From Christensenella sp. UBA1260 (GTDB lineage: Bacteria; Bacillota; Clostridia; Christensenellales; CAG-917): a DNA stretch of 18,021 bases. The stretch is from contig DBVQ01000079.1 of assembly GCA_002308155.1 (NCBI GenBank), forward strand, positions 1 through 18,021. Reading direction: 5' to 3'. The notes beneath the pieces are model-generated. The model did not search any database. It saw only the letters and a list, made by a program, of their open reading frames with translations, and had not been told where the DNA came from. Position numbers and translations under genes: made by a program. Of the stretch, positions 7,167-13,392 are shown piece by piece; position 1 is the stretch's first letter; the number at the start of each line of letters is the position of its first letter.

Positions 7167-8201
7167 ATGGAACTCAAAGACCTCTATCTCAAAAAGCAGG
7201 ACAAAAAGAGTATGGCGGCATGCGGCACTCTTATCGTTGACGAGCTAAGAAAGGGCAGCGCCACATTTGTTGATTTGTGCGAAAAAATCTCCTTTCCGGC
7301 GGAGACGGTGAGGGCGTGTCTCAATGTCTTTTTGAAGAACGGAATCGTCAACAATTTTGTTGGCAGATACGAGCTTGAAGACGGGGTTGGTGATTTTGTT
7401 GTTCCGCAAGAAAACCGTGCATCTAACCGCAAGAAATACCGTTCTGTCGTGCCGGCAAAGTGCAATTTGTCGCTGGCTGTTTTGGGTGCGGGGGACAAGC
7501 TGCACGAGCTTGATATGGTGTTCTGTCCGTTTGACCTTGTGTGGGACGAGGCGGAGTATATTCCCGGCGATGAAAACGCGCTTACGATTGAGGACGCCAC
7601 GATGCAAGAGGACTTTGACGCAAACAGATATCTTGCGGAGATAAAACCCAAAATTGAAAAACTCGCCAAAAAGTTCGGTTTGACGGGAACTGTCAAAATA
7701 AAGAAAGGCGTGCCCGTTGGCGCAGGGCTCGGCGGTTCAACCGCAAGTCTTGTCGCGGTCTATAATGCGTTCAAAAAATACGCCGATGAAAACGGCAAAA
7801 AATATGATATAACCTCAAAGTATTTGACGTCTTTGTCCAGCGATTTCCCCGCAATGGCGCTTGCGCGCGCTTGCCGTGTGCAGGGTGTTGGAGACAAAGT
7901 CTCCCCGTTTGACGAAAGAGTCAAAATCGTGTTTGTGGGGTTCAAAGTCGCAAAGGGCGGTTCGGATACGGCGGCAGTGTATAAACGCTTTGACGAAAAG
8001 TGCAAAATATCGTCTGAACTTCCGTCTGCAACTGTTGAACAAGCGCTCAAAAACCCGCGCAACGACCTCTTTGCGCCTGCTTGCCAACTCAACAAGGAAA
8101 TCAAAAAAGCCTACAACGAATTGAAGGCTCAAAAACCGAACTTCGTCATGATGACGGGCAGCGGTTCGGGCATAATCGCATTGGACTATCAAATCTTATA
8201 A
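7167..8201 (+). CDS. ispE: IspE-like GHMP kinase with N-terminal winged-helix domain
   Basis: Probable 4-diphosphocytidyl-2-C-methyl-D-erythritol kinase of the MEP isoprenoid pathway, which phosphorylates CDP-methylerythritol with ATP in the cytosol. The kinase part (about 90-344) shows Lys98 in AKCNLSL followed by LHELDMVF, the GHMP loop VPVGAGLGGSTAS (182-194), Asp226 in SSDFPA followed by RVQGVGDKVSP, and the C-terminal MTGSGSGI. These match the IspE order KxNLxL / HEL / GLGGSSA / SDVP / GSGS. The kinase part is slightly shorter than usual IspE (about 280-300 residues). Residues 1-75 are an added helical region with a winged-helix look (DELRKGSATFVDLCEKI, AETVRACLNVFLKNGIV), which IspE normally lacks. 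The start could also be ATG 7212, which would remove the first helix. Another GHMP kinase activity cannot be excluded. Confidence 0.8.
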   Translation: MELKDLYLKKQDKKSMAACGTLIVDELRKGSATFVDLCEKISFPAETVRACLNVFLKNGIVNNFVGRYELEDGVGDFVVPQENRASNRKKYRSVVPAKCNLSLAVLGAGDKLHELDMVFCPFDLVWDEAEYIPGDENALTIEDATMQEDFDANRYLAEIKPKIEKLAKKFGLTGTVKIKKGVPVGAGLGGSTASLVAVYNAFKKYADENGKKYDITSKYLTSLSSDFPAMALARACRVQGVGDKVSPFDERVKIVFVGFKVAKGGSDTAAVYKRFDEKCKISSELPSATVEQALKNPRNDLFAPACQLNKEIKKAYNELKAQKPNFVMMTGSGSGIIALDYQIL

Positions 8202-8218
8202 TCAAAAACAATAAAAAT

Positions 8219-8246
8219 AAAACGCACACTTTGTGTGCGTTTTTTC
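8219..8246. terminator. Intrinsic terminator after the IspE-like gene
   Basis: Stem ACGCACAC / GTGTGCGT (8222-8240) with loop TTT, followed by TTTTTTC and preceded by AAAATAAA. It is suitable as a terminator in both directions. It lies 18 bases after the kinase stop codon. Confidence 0.88.
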
Positions 8247-8259
8247 TTTGACTTTTTGT

Positions 8260-8454
8260 TTATTCAAACAAGAATACCAGTGTTTTGACTATATTTTCTT
8301 TCATTGCTTTATAGTCAATATAGTCGTGCTTGTCATAAATTGATTCATGCGCGTACGACTGTATGGTGTTCATTGCAATATGGACCTTTTCTTCAAGGTT
8401 TTTGGTGTCAATGCCGAGTTCGCGGAGTGTTTTGGAACAAGTATGGAAAGGATT
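8260..8454 (-). pseudogene. Possible 3' remnant of an unrecognised gene
   Basis: An open minus-strand frame of about 64 codons ends with TAA just before the bidirectional terminator at 8219-8246. The translation is protein-like (LRELGIDTKNLEEKV, then ESIYDKHDYIDYKAMKENI), with amphipathic charged helices and codon choice like the neighbours. In the last 38 codons an ATG (8371-8373) has AAAAGG ten bases upstream. Further upstream the frame runs antisense into the small membrane-protein gene and becomes low-complexity, so I see no credible full-length start. It is either a decayed gene end or a 37-residue small protein. I do not recognise the family. Confidence 0.3.
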
Positions 8455-8467
8455 GGAGGAAACATCT

Positions 8468-8653
8468 ATGGGCGCGTGGGAAATCGTCTTAATCGTGGTT
8501 TGCGCGGCAATAGTTGTCGGCGTTGCAATCTCACTTATTGTCAAAAAGGCAAAGGGAAAACCTGTCTGCGACTGTGGATGTGATTGCGAACACTGCTCCG
8601 GCTGCGCCTACTGCGAACAATTCAAAGCAAAAAAAGAGCAAAAAGAAAATTGA
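8468..8653 (+). CDS. Small membrane protein with Cys-rich tail (FeoB-associated type)
   Basis: A 61-residue protein: MGAWEIV, one membrane helix (about 4-25, IVLIVVCAAIVVGVAISLIV), a basic stop-transfer KKAKGK, then a cytoplasmic tail with eight Cys in about 18 residues (CDCGCDCEHCSGCAYC) and a charged end. Layout and size match the FeoB-associated Cys-rich membrane proteins, which usually sit next to ferrous-iron transporter genes. The Cys cluster could bind iron or another metal. No feoA or feoB is in the window, so the role is inferred from layout only. ATG 8468 is preceded by GGAGGA at 8455-8460, the strongest ribosome-binding site nearby; a longer in-frame start at 8363 lacks one. A terminator follows immediately. 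Confidence 0.8.
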   Translation: MGAWEIVLIVVCAAIVVGVAISLIVKKAKGKPVCDCGCDCEHCSGCAYCEQFKAKKEQKEN

Positions 8654-8654
8654 T

Positions 8655-8690
8655 AAATATAGCCTTGCAAGAAAGCAAGGCTATATTTTT
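8655..8690 (+). terminator. Intrinsic terminator after the Cys-rich membrane protein
   Basis: Perfect 12-bp stem ATATAGCCTTGC / GCAAGGCTATAT (8657-8686) with a six-base loop AAGAAA, followed by TTTT. It separates the small gene from the sulfosugar promoter 15 bases further on. Confidence 0.92.
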
Positions 8691-8704
8691 AAACAAATCC
8701 CATC

Positions 8705-8733
8705 TTGACATAACCCCTTTTTGTTTGTACAAT
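8705..8733 (+). promoter_or_regulatory. Near-consensus sigma-A promoter of the sulfosugar operon
   Basis: TTGACA (8705-8710), 17 bases, TACAAT (8728-8733). It lies between the preceding terminator and the sulfoquinovosidase ribosome-binding site (AGAGGGA, 8754-8760). The leader is only about 25 bases, so there is little room for a riboswitch. A strong core promoter for a catabolic operon suggests repression by a regulator encoded outside the window. I see no clear palindromic operator overlapping it. Confidence 0.85.
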
Positions 8734-8763
8734 AAAAATACTAAGTATTTTAAAGAGGGAATC

Positions 8764-10758
8764 ATGATAGAGTTCCAAAACCTTGGCACAAGTTTATCCG
8801 TCCGTTTCAACGGGCAAGAGAAACTTGTTTTTCATGTAGGCGATGAGATTTTTGCAGTCGGCACAGGACAGAACTCTTATTCAATGTCCAGAGGCTCTTT
8901 TGATATCAAAGAAAAGATTTTTTCAAGGCACCCACGCAAGATAGTCAAGTTTGAAAGCACCGCTAGTGGCGCGATTGTTGCCCTTGGCAAAGGGCATTTG
9001 CGCCTTGAAGTTTTGGGTGACAAAATCCACTTTATCCCCGAAGGCTTTGAGGGCTGCAACAGGATGTGGTTCAAACTTCCGTCCACAGAGGACGAAGGCT
9101 TTTATGGCACGGGTGAGATTTTCACTGAGTTCAACTTGAAGGGCGAGACTGCAACCATTTGGGTTGCCGAGCACATCAACCTCAAACAGACGACTGTCAA
9201 AATCTTAAACAACCTGGTTGGCTTCAAAGATGTCAACTTTGTGAGGGGCTTTGACAACTATGAATCATATTATGAGCAACCGACTTTTGTGAGTTCAAAG
9301 AAATATTTCTATCATAGCGACGGCACGGCTCGTCACATCTTCCACTTCAAAAAGGACAGAACGGTCATGCAGACGGACGAAATCGCTCCGTTTTGGCTTG
9401 GTTTTGCCGATGACTATGAAAAGCTCATGAGCGTGCTCACCGAGATTGTGGGCAGACAGCCTGAGCTTCCGGACTGGGTGTACGATGGGCAAATCCTCGG
9501 CATACAGGGCGGCACGGACGTCATGCTTGACAAATACAACAAGGTCATTGAGCACGGCGGCAAGGTCAACGGCGTATGGATTCAGGACTGGGAAGGCAGG
9601 CGCGTGACCGCAGTCGGCAAACAGCTCTATTGGAACTGGGAGTGGGACAAAGAGTTATACCCAAATCTTGACAAAGCCATCAAGGACTTGGACGCAAAAG
9701 GGTGCAAGGTTTTGGGCTATTGCAACCCATTCCTCGCCATTGAAAAACCGCTCTATCAAGAGGCAACAAAACTCGGATACTGCGTCAAAGACGCAGACGG
9801 CAACGACTACTATGTCAAAATCACGACTTTCCCTGCCGCTATGGTGGACCTCACAAACCCCGATGCGTACGAGTGGATCAAAAATATAATCAAAAAGAAC
9901 ATGATTGAGTTTGGCTTTGCAGGCTGGATGGCGGACTTTGGCGAATATCTCCCGACGGACGCCGTGCTGTATAACGGCGAGAGTGCAGAGCTTGCGCACA
10001 ACACTTGGCCTGCACGCTGGGCAAAGGTCAATCGCGAGGCGCTTGAAGAGACGGGCAACCTCGGCAAGATTATGTTCTTCACACGCGCGGGCTTCAGCGA
10101 GACGCCAAAGTATTCCGTGATGATGTGGAACGGCGACAACCATCCTGACTTTTCAAGAGACTTCGGGCTTCCGTCCATAATCCCTGCATCACTTTCACTC
10201 ACGCTCTGCGGATTTGGGCTTGTGCACTCGGACATCGGCGGATATACCACGATACTCAATCTGCGCAGAAATATGGAGCTCTACAAGCGTTGGTTTGAGA
10301 TGAACACCTTCTCTGTGCTTATGCGCGGGCACGAGGGGCTGAATCCTGATCTCAACGTGCAGTTTGATGCGGATGACGACATACTTGACTTCTGCTCAAG
10401 GATGAGCCGCATACACGCAAGCTTGAAACCGTATCTCAAAGCGGCGGTCAAAAAGAACGCAGAGGAGGGCGTCGGCGTCATACGTCCGCTGTTCTTCTAC
10501 TACGACGAGAAAGAAGCATGGAACAACGGCTATGAATATCTGCTTGGCAGAGACATCTTGGTTGCGCCTGTCTGCCGTCCGAAGGCGAGGAAGAAAAAGG
10601 TCTATTTGCCAAATGATGAGTGGATTCACTTGTGGAGTGGCAAAGAATACGGCGGCGGCACGTACGAAGTGCCTTGTCCGCTCGGTGAAACACCTGTATT
10701 CGTGCGCAAATCAAACAAAGAAGTGCTTGCCGACTTGCAAGCCGCAATAAAAGAATAA
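8764..10758 (+). CDS. yihQ: GH31 sulfoquinovosidase (YihQ/SftG type)
   Basis: Glycoside hydrolase that releases sulfoquinovose from SQ-glycosides such as sulfoquinovosyl glycerol. It has 664 residues, against about 678 for E. coli YihQ, and aligns with YihQ as I remember it without gaps over the core. The nucleophile is Asp391 (WMADFGEYLPTD) and the acid/base is Asp458 (MMWNGD), at the spacing of Asp405 and Asp472 in YihQ. The SQ-recognition set Q262, Q288, R301, W304, Y508 of YihQ maps to Gln248, Gln274, Gln287, Trp290 and Tyr494. Four of five are kept, but the sulfonate-contacting Arg is Gln here. There is no signal peptide, so it acts in the cytosol after uptake. ATG 8764 has AGAGGGA upstream. 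It is first gene of the sulfosugar operon, 45 bases before the transaldolase. A related alpha-glycosidase with altered specificity remains possible because of the Arg to Gln change. Confidence 0.9.
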   Translation: MIEFQNLGTSLSVRFNGQEKLVFHVGDEIFAVGTGQNSYSMSRGSFDIKEKIFSRHPRKIVKFESTASGAIVALGKGHLRLEVLGDKIHFIPEGFEGCNRMWFKLPSTEDEGFYGTGEIFTEFNLKGETATIWVAEHINLKQTTVKILNNLVGFKDVNFVRGFDNYESYYEQPTFVSSKKYFYHSDGTARHIFHFKKDRTVMQTDEIAPFWLGFADDYEKLMSVLTEIVGRQPELPDWVYDGQILGIQGGTDVMLDKYNKVIEHGGKVNGVWIQDWEGRRVTAVGKQLYWNWEWDKELYPNLDKAIKDLDAKGCKVLGYCNPFLAIEKPLYQEATKLGYCVKDADGNDYYVKITTFPAAMVDLTNPDAYEWIKNIIKKNMIEFGFAGWMADFGEYLPTDAVLYNGESAELAHNTWPARWAKVNREALEETGNLGKIMFFTRAGFSETPKYSVMMWNGDNHPDFSRDFGLPSIIPASLSLTLCGFGLVHSDIGGYTTILNLRRNMELYKRWFEMNTFSVLMRGHEGLNPDLNVQFDADDDILDFCSRMSRIHASLKPYLKAAVKKNAEEGVGVIRPLFFYYDEKEAWNNGYEYLLGRDILVAPVCRPKARKKKVYLPNDEWIHLWSGKEYGGGTYEVPCPLGETPVFVRKSNKEVLADLQAAIKE

Positions 10759-10777
10759 AAACAACAAAAATAAACAT

Positions 10778-10799
10778 AAAACACACAGTGTTTTGGAGG
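10778..10799 (+). promoter_or_regulatory. Small hairpin abutting the transaldolase Shine-Dalgarno
   Basis: Perfect inverted repeat AAAACAC-ACA-GTGTTTT (10778-10794), followed at once by GGAGG (10795-10799) and ATG at 10804. The stem ends in a T run, so it could be a weak terminator, an RNA processing point, or a structure that sets relative translation of the sulfoquinovosidase and the transaldolase. A similar layout precedes the isomerase gene. Confidence 0.5.
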
Positions 10800-10803
10800 T
10801 AAT

Positions 10804-11490
10804 ATGAAATATTTTTTGGATAGTGCAAAGATTGATGAAATCCGTGAAGCCTACGAGACGTTCGGCATTGACGGCGTCACGACAAACCCGAATCACATCA
10901 TGAACTCGGGCAAGCCTTTCAAGGTTGTGCTCAAAGAGCTCGCCGATTTCTGCAAAGAGAAGGGCATTGAGGGCTGGGACAAGTTCCCAATCTCAGTTGA
11001 GACAAATCCGCATCTTGAAAAGGCGGAGGACATCATAAAGATGGCAAGAGAGATTGCGGCGTATTCGCCAAACTTTGTCGTCAAAATCCCGTGCATCCCT
11101 GGCGGCATTGAGGCGGCAAGAAAACTTGAAAAAGAGGGCATCCGCACAAACTTGACTCTCGTCTTCTCTCCAACACAAGCACTTATCGCGGCAAAGAATG
11201 GCTCACTCTTCGTTTCTCCGTTTATCGGCTGGAAAGAGAGTAGCGGCGAAGACTGCGGACAATACATCTGCGACATCTGCGATATTTACAAAAACTACGG
11301 TTTCTATGGCAAGACGCAAATCATCTGCGCGGCAGTCCGTACAGGCAAGCAAATCGCCGAGTGCGCAACCTATGGCGCAGACATCGTGACAGCAGGTCTT
11401 CAAGTGTTCAAGGACAGCTTCTATCATCCATTCACTGACTACGGCATGAAGAAGTTTACGGCCGCTTGGGACAAGACAATAACCGAGTAA
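10804..11490 (+). CDS. sftT: Transaldolase, probable 6-deoxy-6-sulfofructose transaldolase
   Basis: Class I (Schiff-base) transaldolase of the short type, 228 residues. Motifs: FLDSAKIDEIR at the N-terminus, GVTTNP (GVTTNPNHIM), the active-site Lys94 in FVVKIPCIPGG, and RTNLTLVFSPTQALIAAKNG. In the sulfofructose transaldolase pathway of Firmicutes this enzyme cleaves 6-deoxy-6-sulfofructose and passes the dihydroxyacetone unit to glyceraldehyde-3-phosphate (giving fructose-6-phosphate), leaving 3-sulfolactaldehyde. That assignment rests on context: a sulfoquinovosidase upstream, an SQ-isomerase-like gene and a sulfolactaldehyde-reductase-like gene downstream, and no sulfofructose kinase or aldolase. 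By sequence alone it could be an ordinary transaldolase or fructose-6-phosphate aldolase. It has the best ribosome-binding site in the operon (GGAGG). Its TAA stop runs into repeat copy G. Confidence 0.88.
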   Translation: MKYFLDSAKIDEIREAYETFGIDGVTTNPNHIMNSGKPFKVVLKELADFCKEKGIEGWDKFPISVETNPHLEKAEDIIKMAREIAAYSPNFVVKIPCIPGGIEAARKLEKEGIRTNLTLVFSPTQALIAAKNGSLFVSPFIGWKESSGEDCGQYICDICDIYKNYGFYGKTQIICAAVRTGKQIAECATYGADIVTAGLQVFKDSFYHPFTDYGMKKFTAAWDKTITE

Positions 11491-11611
11491 AACCGCCCAA
11501 AATAGCGCCTGACTTTGTCAGATTTGCGTGCATTCGCCGTCATGTACGCCTTGTACATTAGGCGGCTCTTGTGCGCATCTTTCGCGTCATCCATCTATTT
11601 TGAACGGTTTT
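11489..11611 (+). repeat. Palindromic intergenic repeat, copy G (full)
   Basis: Begins at the transaldolase stop codon with AAAACCGCCCAAAATAG and ends with CTATTTTGAACGGTTTT; these 17-bp ends are inverted repeats with two mismatches. The ends differ from the CAGCTTGG type of other copies, yet both ends changed together. The central hairpin is GCCG-TC-ATGTAC-loop-GTACAT-TAGG-CGGC, also paired. Confidence 0.85.
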
Positions 11612-11805
11612 GACCGCCAATATAAGAGATGATGTGCAATGAAAATGAATAATAAAAAAATATAATATCTAAAATCGCTCAGGTTGGATGAGATGCAAGA
11701 AAGGGTGTTTTGGGCAGGCAACCCAATGTACAAACGTACATGGTTGGCGGAACAAAGCAGGCTGACGAAGCAGGTCGCCGAGCTGTGCGATTGTAAAGGA
11801 AAACA
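11491..11805. other. 315-base gap inside the sulfosugar locus filled by a repeat pair
   Basis: No gene is visible. The gap consists of repeat copy G (to 11611), an AT-rich spacer of 59 bases with a TATAAT at 11661-11666 lacking a good -35, and inverted copy H (from 11671). The layout mirrors the region before serS. It separates the first two operon genes from the remaining ones and could reduce or reset transcription. Confidence 0.7.
11671..11794 (-). repeat. Palindromic intergenic repeat, copy H (full, inverted)
   Basis: Runs from AAAATCGCTCAGGTTGG to CCGAGCTGTGCGATTGT. The outer pair AAAATCGC / GCGATTGT is changed on both sides relative to AAAACCGC / GCGGTTTT. TA lies at both edges. The centre is CAACCCA-ATGTAC-AAAC-GTACAT-GGTTGG. 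It ends exactly where the Shine-Dalgarno of the next gene begins (AAAGGA, 11795-11800). Confidence 0.85.
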
Positions 11806-12666
11806 ATGAAAATAGGTTTTATAGGACTTGGCATAATGGGCGAGTCCATGTGTGAAAACATAGTCAAAAAACATGACGACAAGGTGTATGCGAGCGATTT
11901 GAACCGTGCGCAAGTTGCAAAACTTGCGGCAGTCGGCGCAGTCCCTTGCGAGAACAACGTTGAAGTGGCAAAAAACGCGGACGTCATCATCTCTATGGTG
12001 CCAAAGTCCGAGCACGTGCGTGCTCTATACACTGAGCTTTTGCCATACATCACTGCGGGCAAAATCTGTATTGATATGTCCACGATAGACCCGTCCGTAT
12101 CTCGCGAAGTGGCGGCTATGGTCAAGGCAAAGGGCGCACAATTTGCGGATGCACCTGTTGTCAAGTCCAAACCGGCGGCGATTGCGGGTACGCTCGGCAT
12201 ATATGCCGGTTGTGACGAACAGCTCTTCCCGGTCATTGAGCCAATCCTCAAATATATGGGCTCAAACGTCATCCGCATGGGCGACAACGGCATGGGACTC
12301 GTCATGAAGATATGCCACAACACGCTTGTTGCAGAGATTCAAAACGGTGTCAACGAGACGATAAACCTTGCAAAACGATACGGCGTGAGCATTGAGGACT
12401 TTGCAAAGGCGATTTCCTACGGCGGCGGTCAAAACTTCTATCTTGACGGGCAGTGGAAGAATCTCGAGGCAGAAAACTGGACAACAGCTTTTTCCATTGA
12501 AAATATGCACAAAGACCTCGGCATCTGCCAGCGTATGTCAAAGGAGAGCGAGTTTTCGATGCCGGGCATGGAGAACGCAAAGCGCGTTTATGACGAGTGC
12601 ATGGAAGAGGGCATAGGCAAGGAGGACTTCCGCGCCACATTCAAAGCGGTGAGAGGCGATTTTTGA
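11806..12666 (+). CDS. Beta-hydroxyacid dehydrogenase, probable sulfolactaldehyde reductase (YihU-like)
   Basis: NAD(H)-dependent enzyme of the 3-hydroxyisobutyrate dehydrogenase family, 286 residues. The Rossmann motif is GFIGLGIMG (residues 4-12). DMSTIDP and the catalytic Lys168 (in MGLVMKICHN) follow at the same spacing as in E. coli YihU, and AHKDLGI of YihU is matched by MHKDLGI. In the locus it would reduce 3-sulfolactaldehyde to 2,3-dihydroxypropane-1-sulfonate and reoxidise NADH, as expected for a fermenting anaerobe. No aldehyde dehydrogenase that would make sulfolactate is present. Residues that contact the sulfonate in YihU (Arg123, Asn174, Ser178, as I remember) are Lys120, His171 and Val175 here, so substrate binding may differ. 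ATG 11806 has AAAGGA upstream. Its TGA overlaps the next ATG by one base. Confidence 0.85.
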   Translation: MKIGFIGLGIMGESMCENIVKKHDDKVYASDLNRAQVAKLAAVGAVPCENNVEVAKNADVIISMVPKSEHVRALYTELLPYITAGKICIDMSTIDPSVSREVAAMVKAKGAQFADAPVVKSKPAAIAGTLGIYAGCDEQLFPVIEPILKYMGSNVIRMGDNGMGLVMKICHNTLVAEIQNGVNETINLAKRYGVSIEDFAKAISYGGGQNFYLDGQWKNLEAENWTTAFSIENMHKDLGICQRMSKESEFSMPGMENAKRVYDECMEEGIGKEDFRATFKAVRGDF

Positions 12667-13331
12667 TGATTGAGCATTTAAACAAAGTAAACGACGTCAA
12701 AGTGTATTCCGTATTCGACGATGAGTTTAAGCCGTACGGCAGAATTGTCAAAGGCTATGACTTTTCAAAAATCGTCGAATATATGAAAACGTCAACACCT
12801 GTTCCCGAGCAGGGCAATATCTATATCGCCTCTGTGCCCGAACTTGAAAAACTCGCGGTTAAGGACGAAGTGGAGAGCGTTTTGTACGGCGGTATGCCCG
12901 TTGAGATCGGCTACTGCAACGGGCGCAATTCCACTTACAACGGATTTGAGTATCACAAAGGCTCGGAGATAAACATCGCGGTCACGCCGTTTATGCTCGT
13001 ACTCGGTCACGTGTGGGAGATTGAGGGCAACAAGTTCTTCGTGGGCAAAGAAAAAGTGTTCTTTGTGCCAGAGGGAACGGCGATTGAAATGTACGAAACG
13101 ACGCTTCATCTTTCGCCTTGCAAGGTGCAGGACGAAGGCTTCAAGTGCGTTGTCATCTTGCCAAAGGGCACAAATACGCCACTTGAAAACAAGCACCAAA
13201 ACGCAGACAGCGAGTCTGTGCTTTTGCTCCAACGCAACAAGTGGGTTATTGCTCATAAAGACCGTGAACCGCTCGTCAAACAAGGCGCGCACATCGGCTT
13301 AATAGGACCCAACAAAGAACTTCATTATTGA
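12666..13331 (+). CDS. DUF4867-type protein of unknown function in the sulfosugar operon
   Basis: A 221-residue soluble protein with no signal peptide or membrane segment. The N-terminal motif VYSVFDDEFKPYGRIVKGYD resembles the start of the family I know as DUF4867. The FxPYG pattern and the run of short beta-strand-like stretches in the C-terminal half (TLHLSPCKV, KCVVILPKGTN, LLQRNKWVIAH) suggest a cupin-like or ureidoglycolate-lyase-like beta fold; this is inference. Its start codon overlaps the reductase stop (TGATG), so the two are translationally coupled and probably work together. Possible roles are SQ or sulfofructose anomer handling, an accessory to the isomerase, or a sugar-responsive regulator. 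The sequence does not decide among these. Family call moderate, function unknown. Confidence 0.75.
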   Translation: MIEHLNKVNDVKVYSVFDDEFKPYGRIVKGYDFSKIVEYMKTSTPVPEQGNIYIASVPELEKLAVKDEVESVLYGGMPVEIGYCNGRNSTYNGFEYHKGSEINIAVTPFMLVLGHVWEIEGNKFFVGKEKVFFVPEGTAIEMYETTLHLSPCKVQDEGFKCVVILPKGTNTPLENKHQNADSESVLLLQRNKWVIAHKDREPLVKQGAHIGLIGPNKELHY

Positions 13332-13346
13332 CAAAAACAAAACTTA

Positions 13347-13384
13347 AAACACACAAAATGCACACTTAAAGTGTGTGTTTGGAG
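13347..13384 (+). promoter_or_regulatory. Competing hairpins just before the isomerase Shine-Dalgarno
   Basis: The 3' arm GTGTGTGTTT (13371-13380) can pair with AAACACAC (13347-13354) or, alternatively, its first part with CACACTT (13361-13367, mate AAGTGTG 13369-13375). GGAG (13381-13384) follows directly and the ATG is at 13393. Mutually exclusive pairings next to a ribosome-binding site resemble an attenuator or translation switch; function is inferred. Confidence 0.45.
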
Positions 13385-13392
13385 AACAAACC

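Noticed and set aside
8285..8315. Promoter TTGACT / TATAGT for the small Cys-rich protein
   Set aside because: Spacing is 19 bases and it lies within the protein-like minus-strand frame; too weak to list.
8584..8763. Longer N-terminus for the sulfoquinovosidase
   Set aside because: The in-frame extension crosses a terminator and the operon promoter; ATG 8764 has a good ribosome-binding site and the right length.
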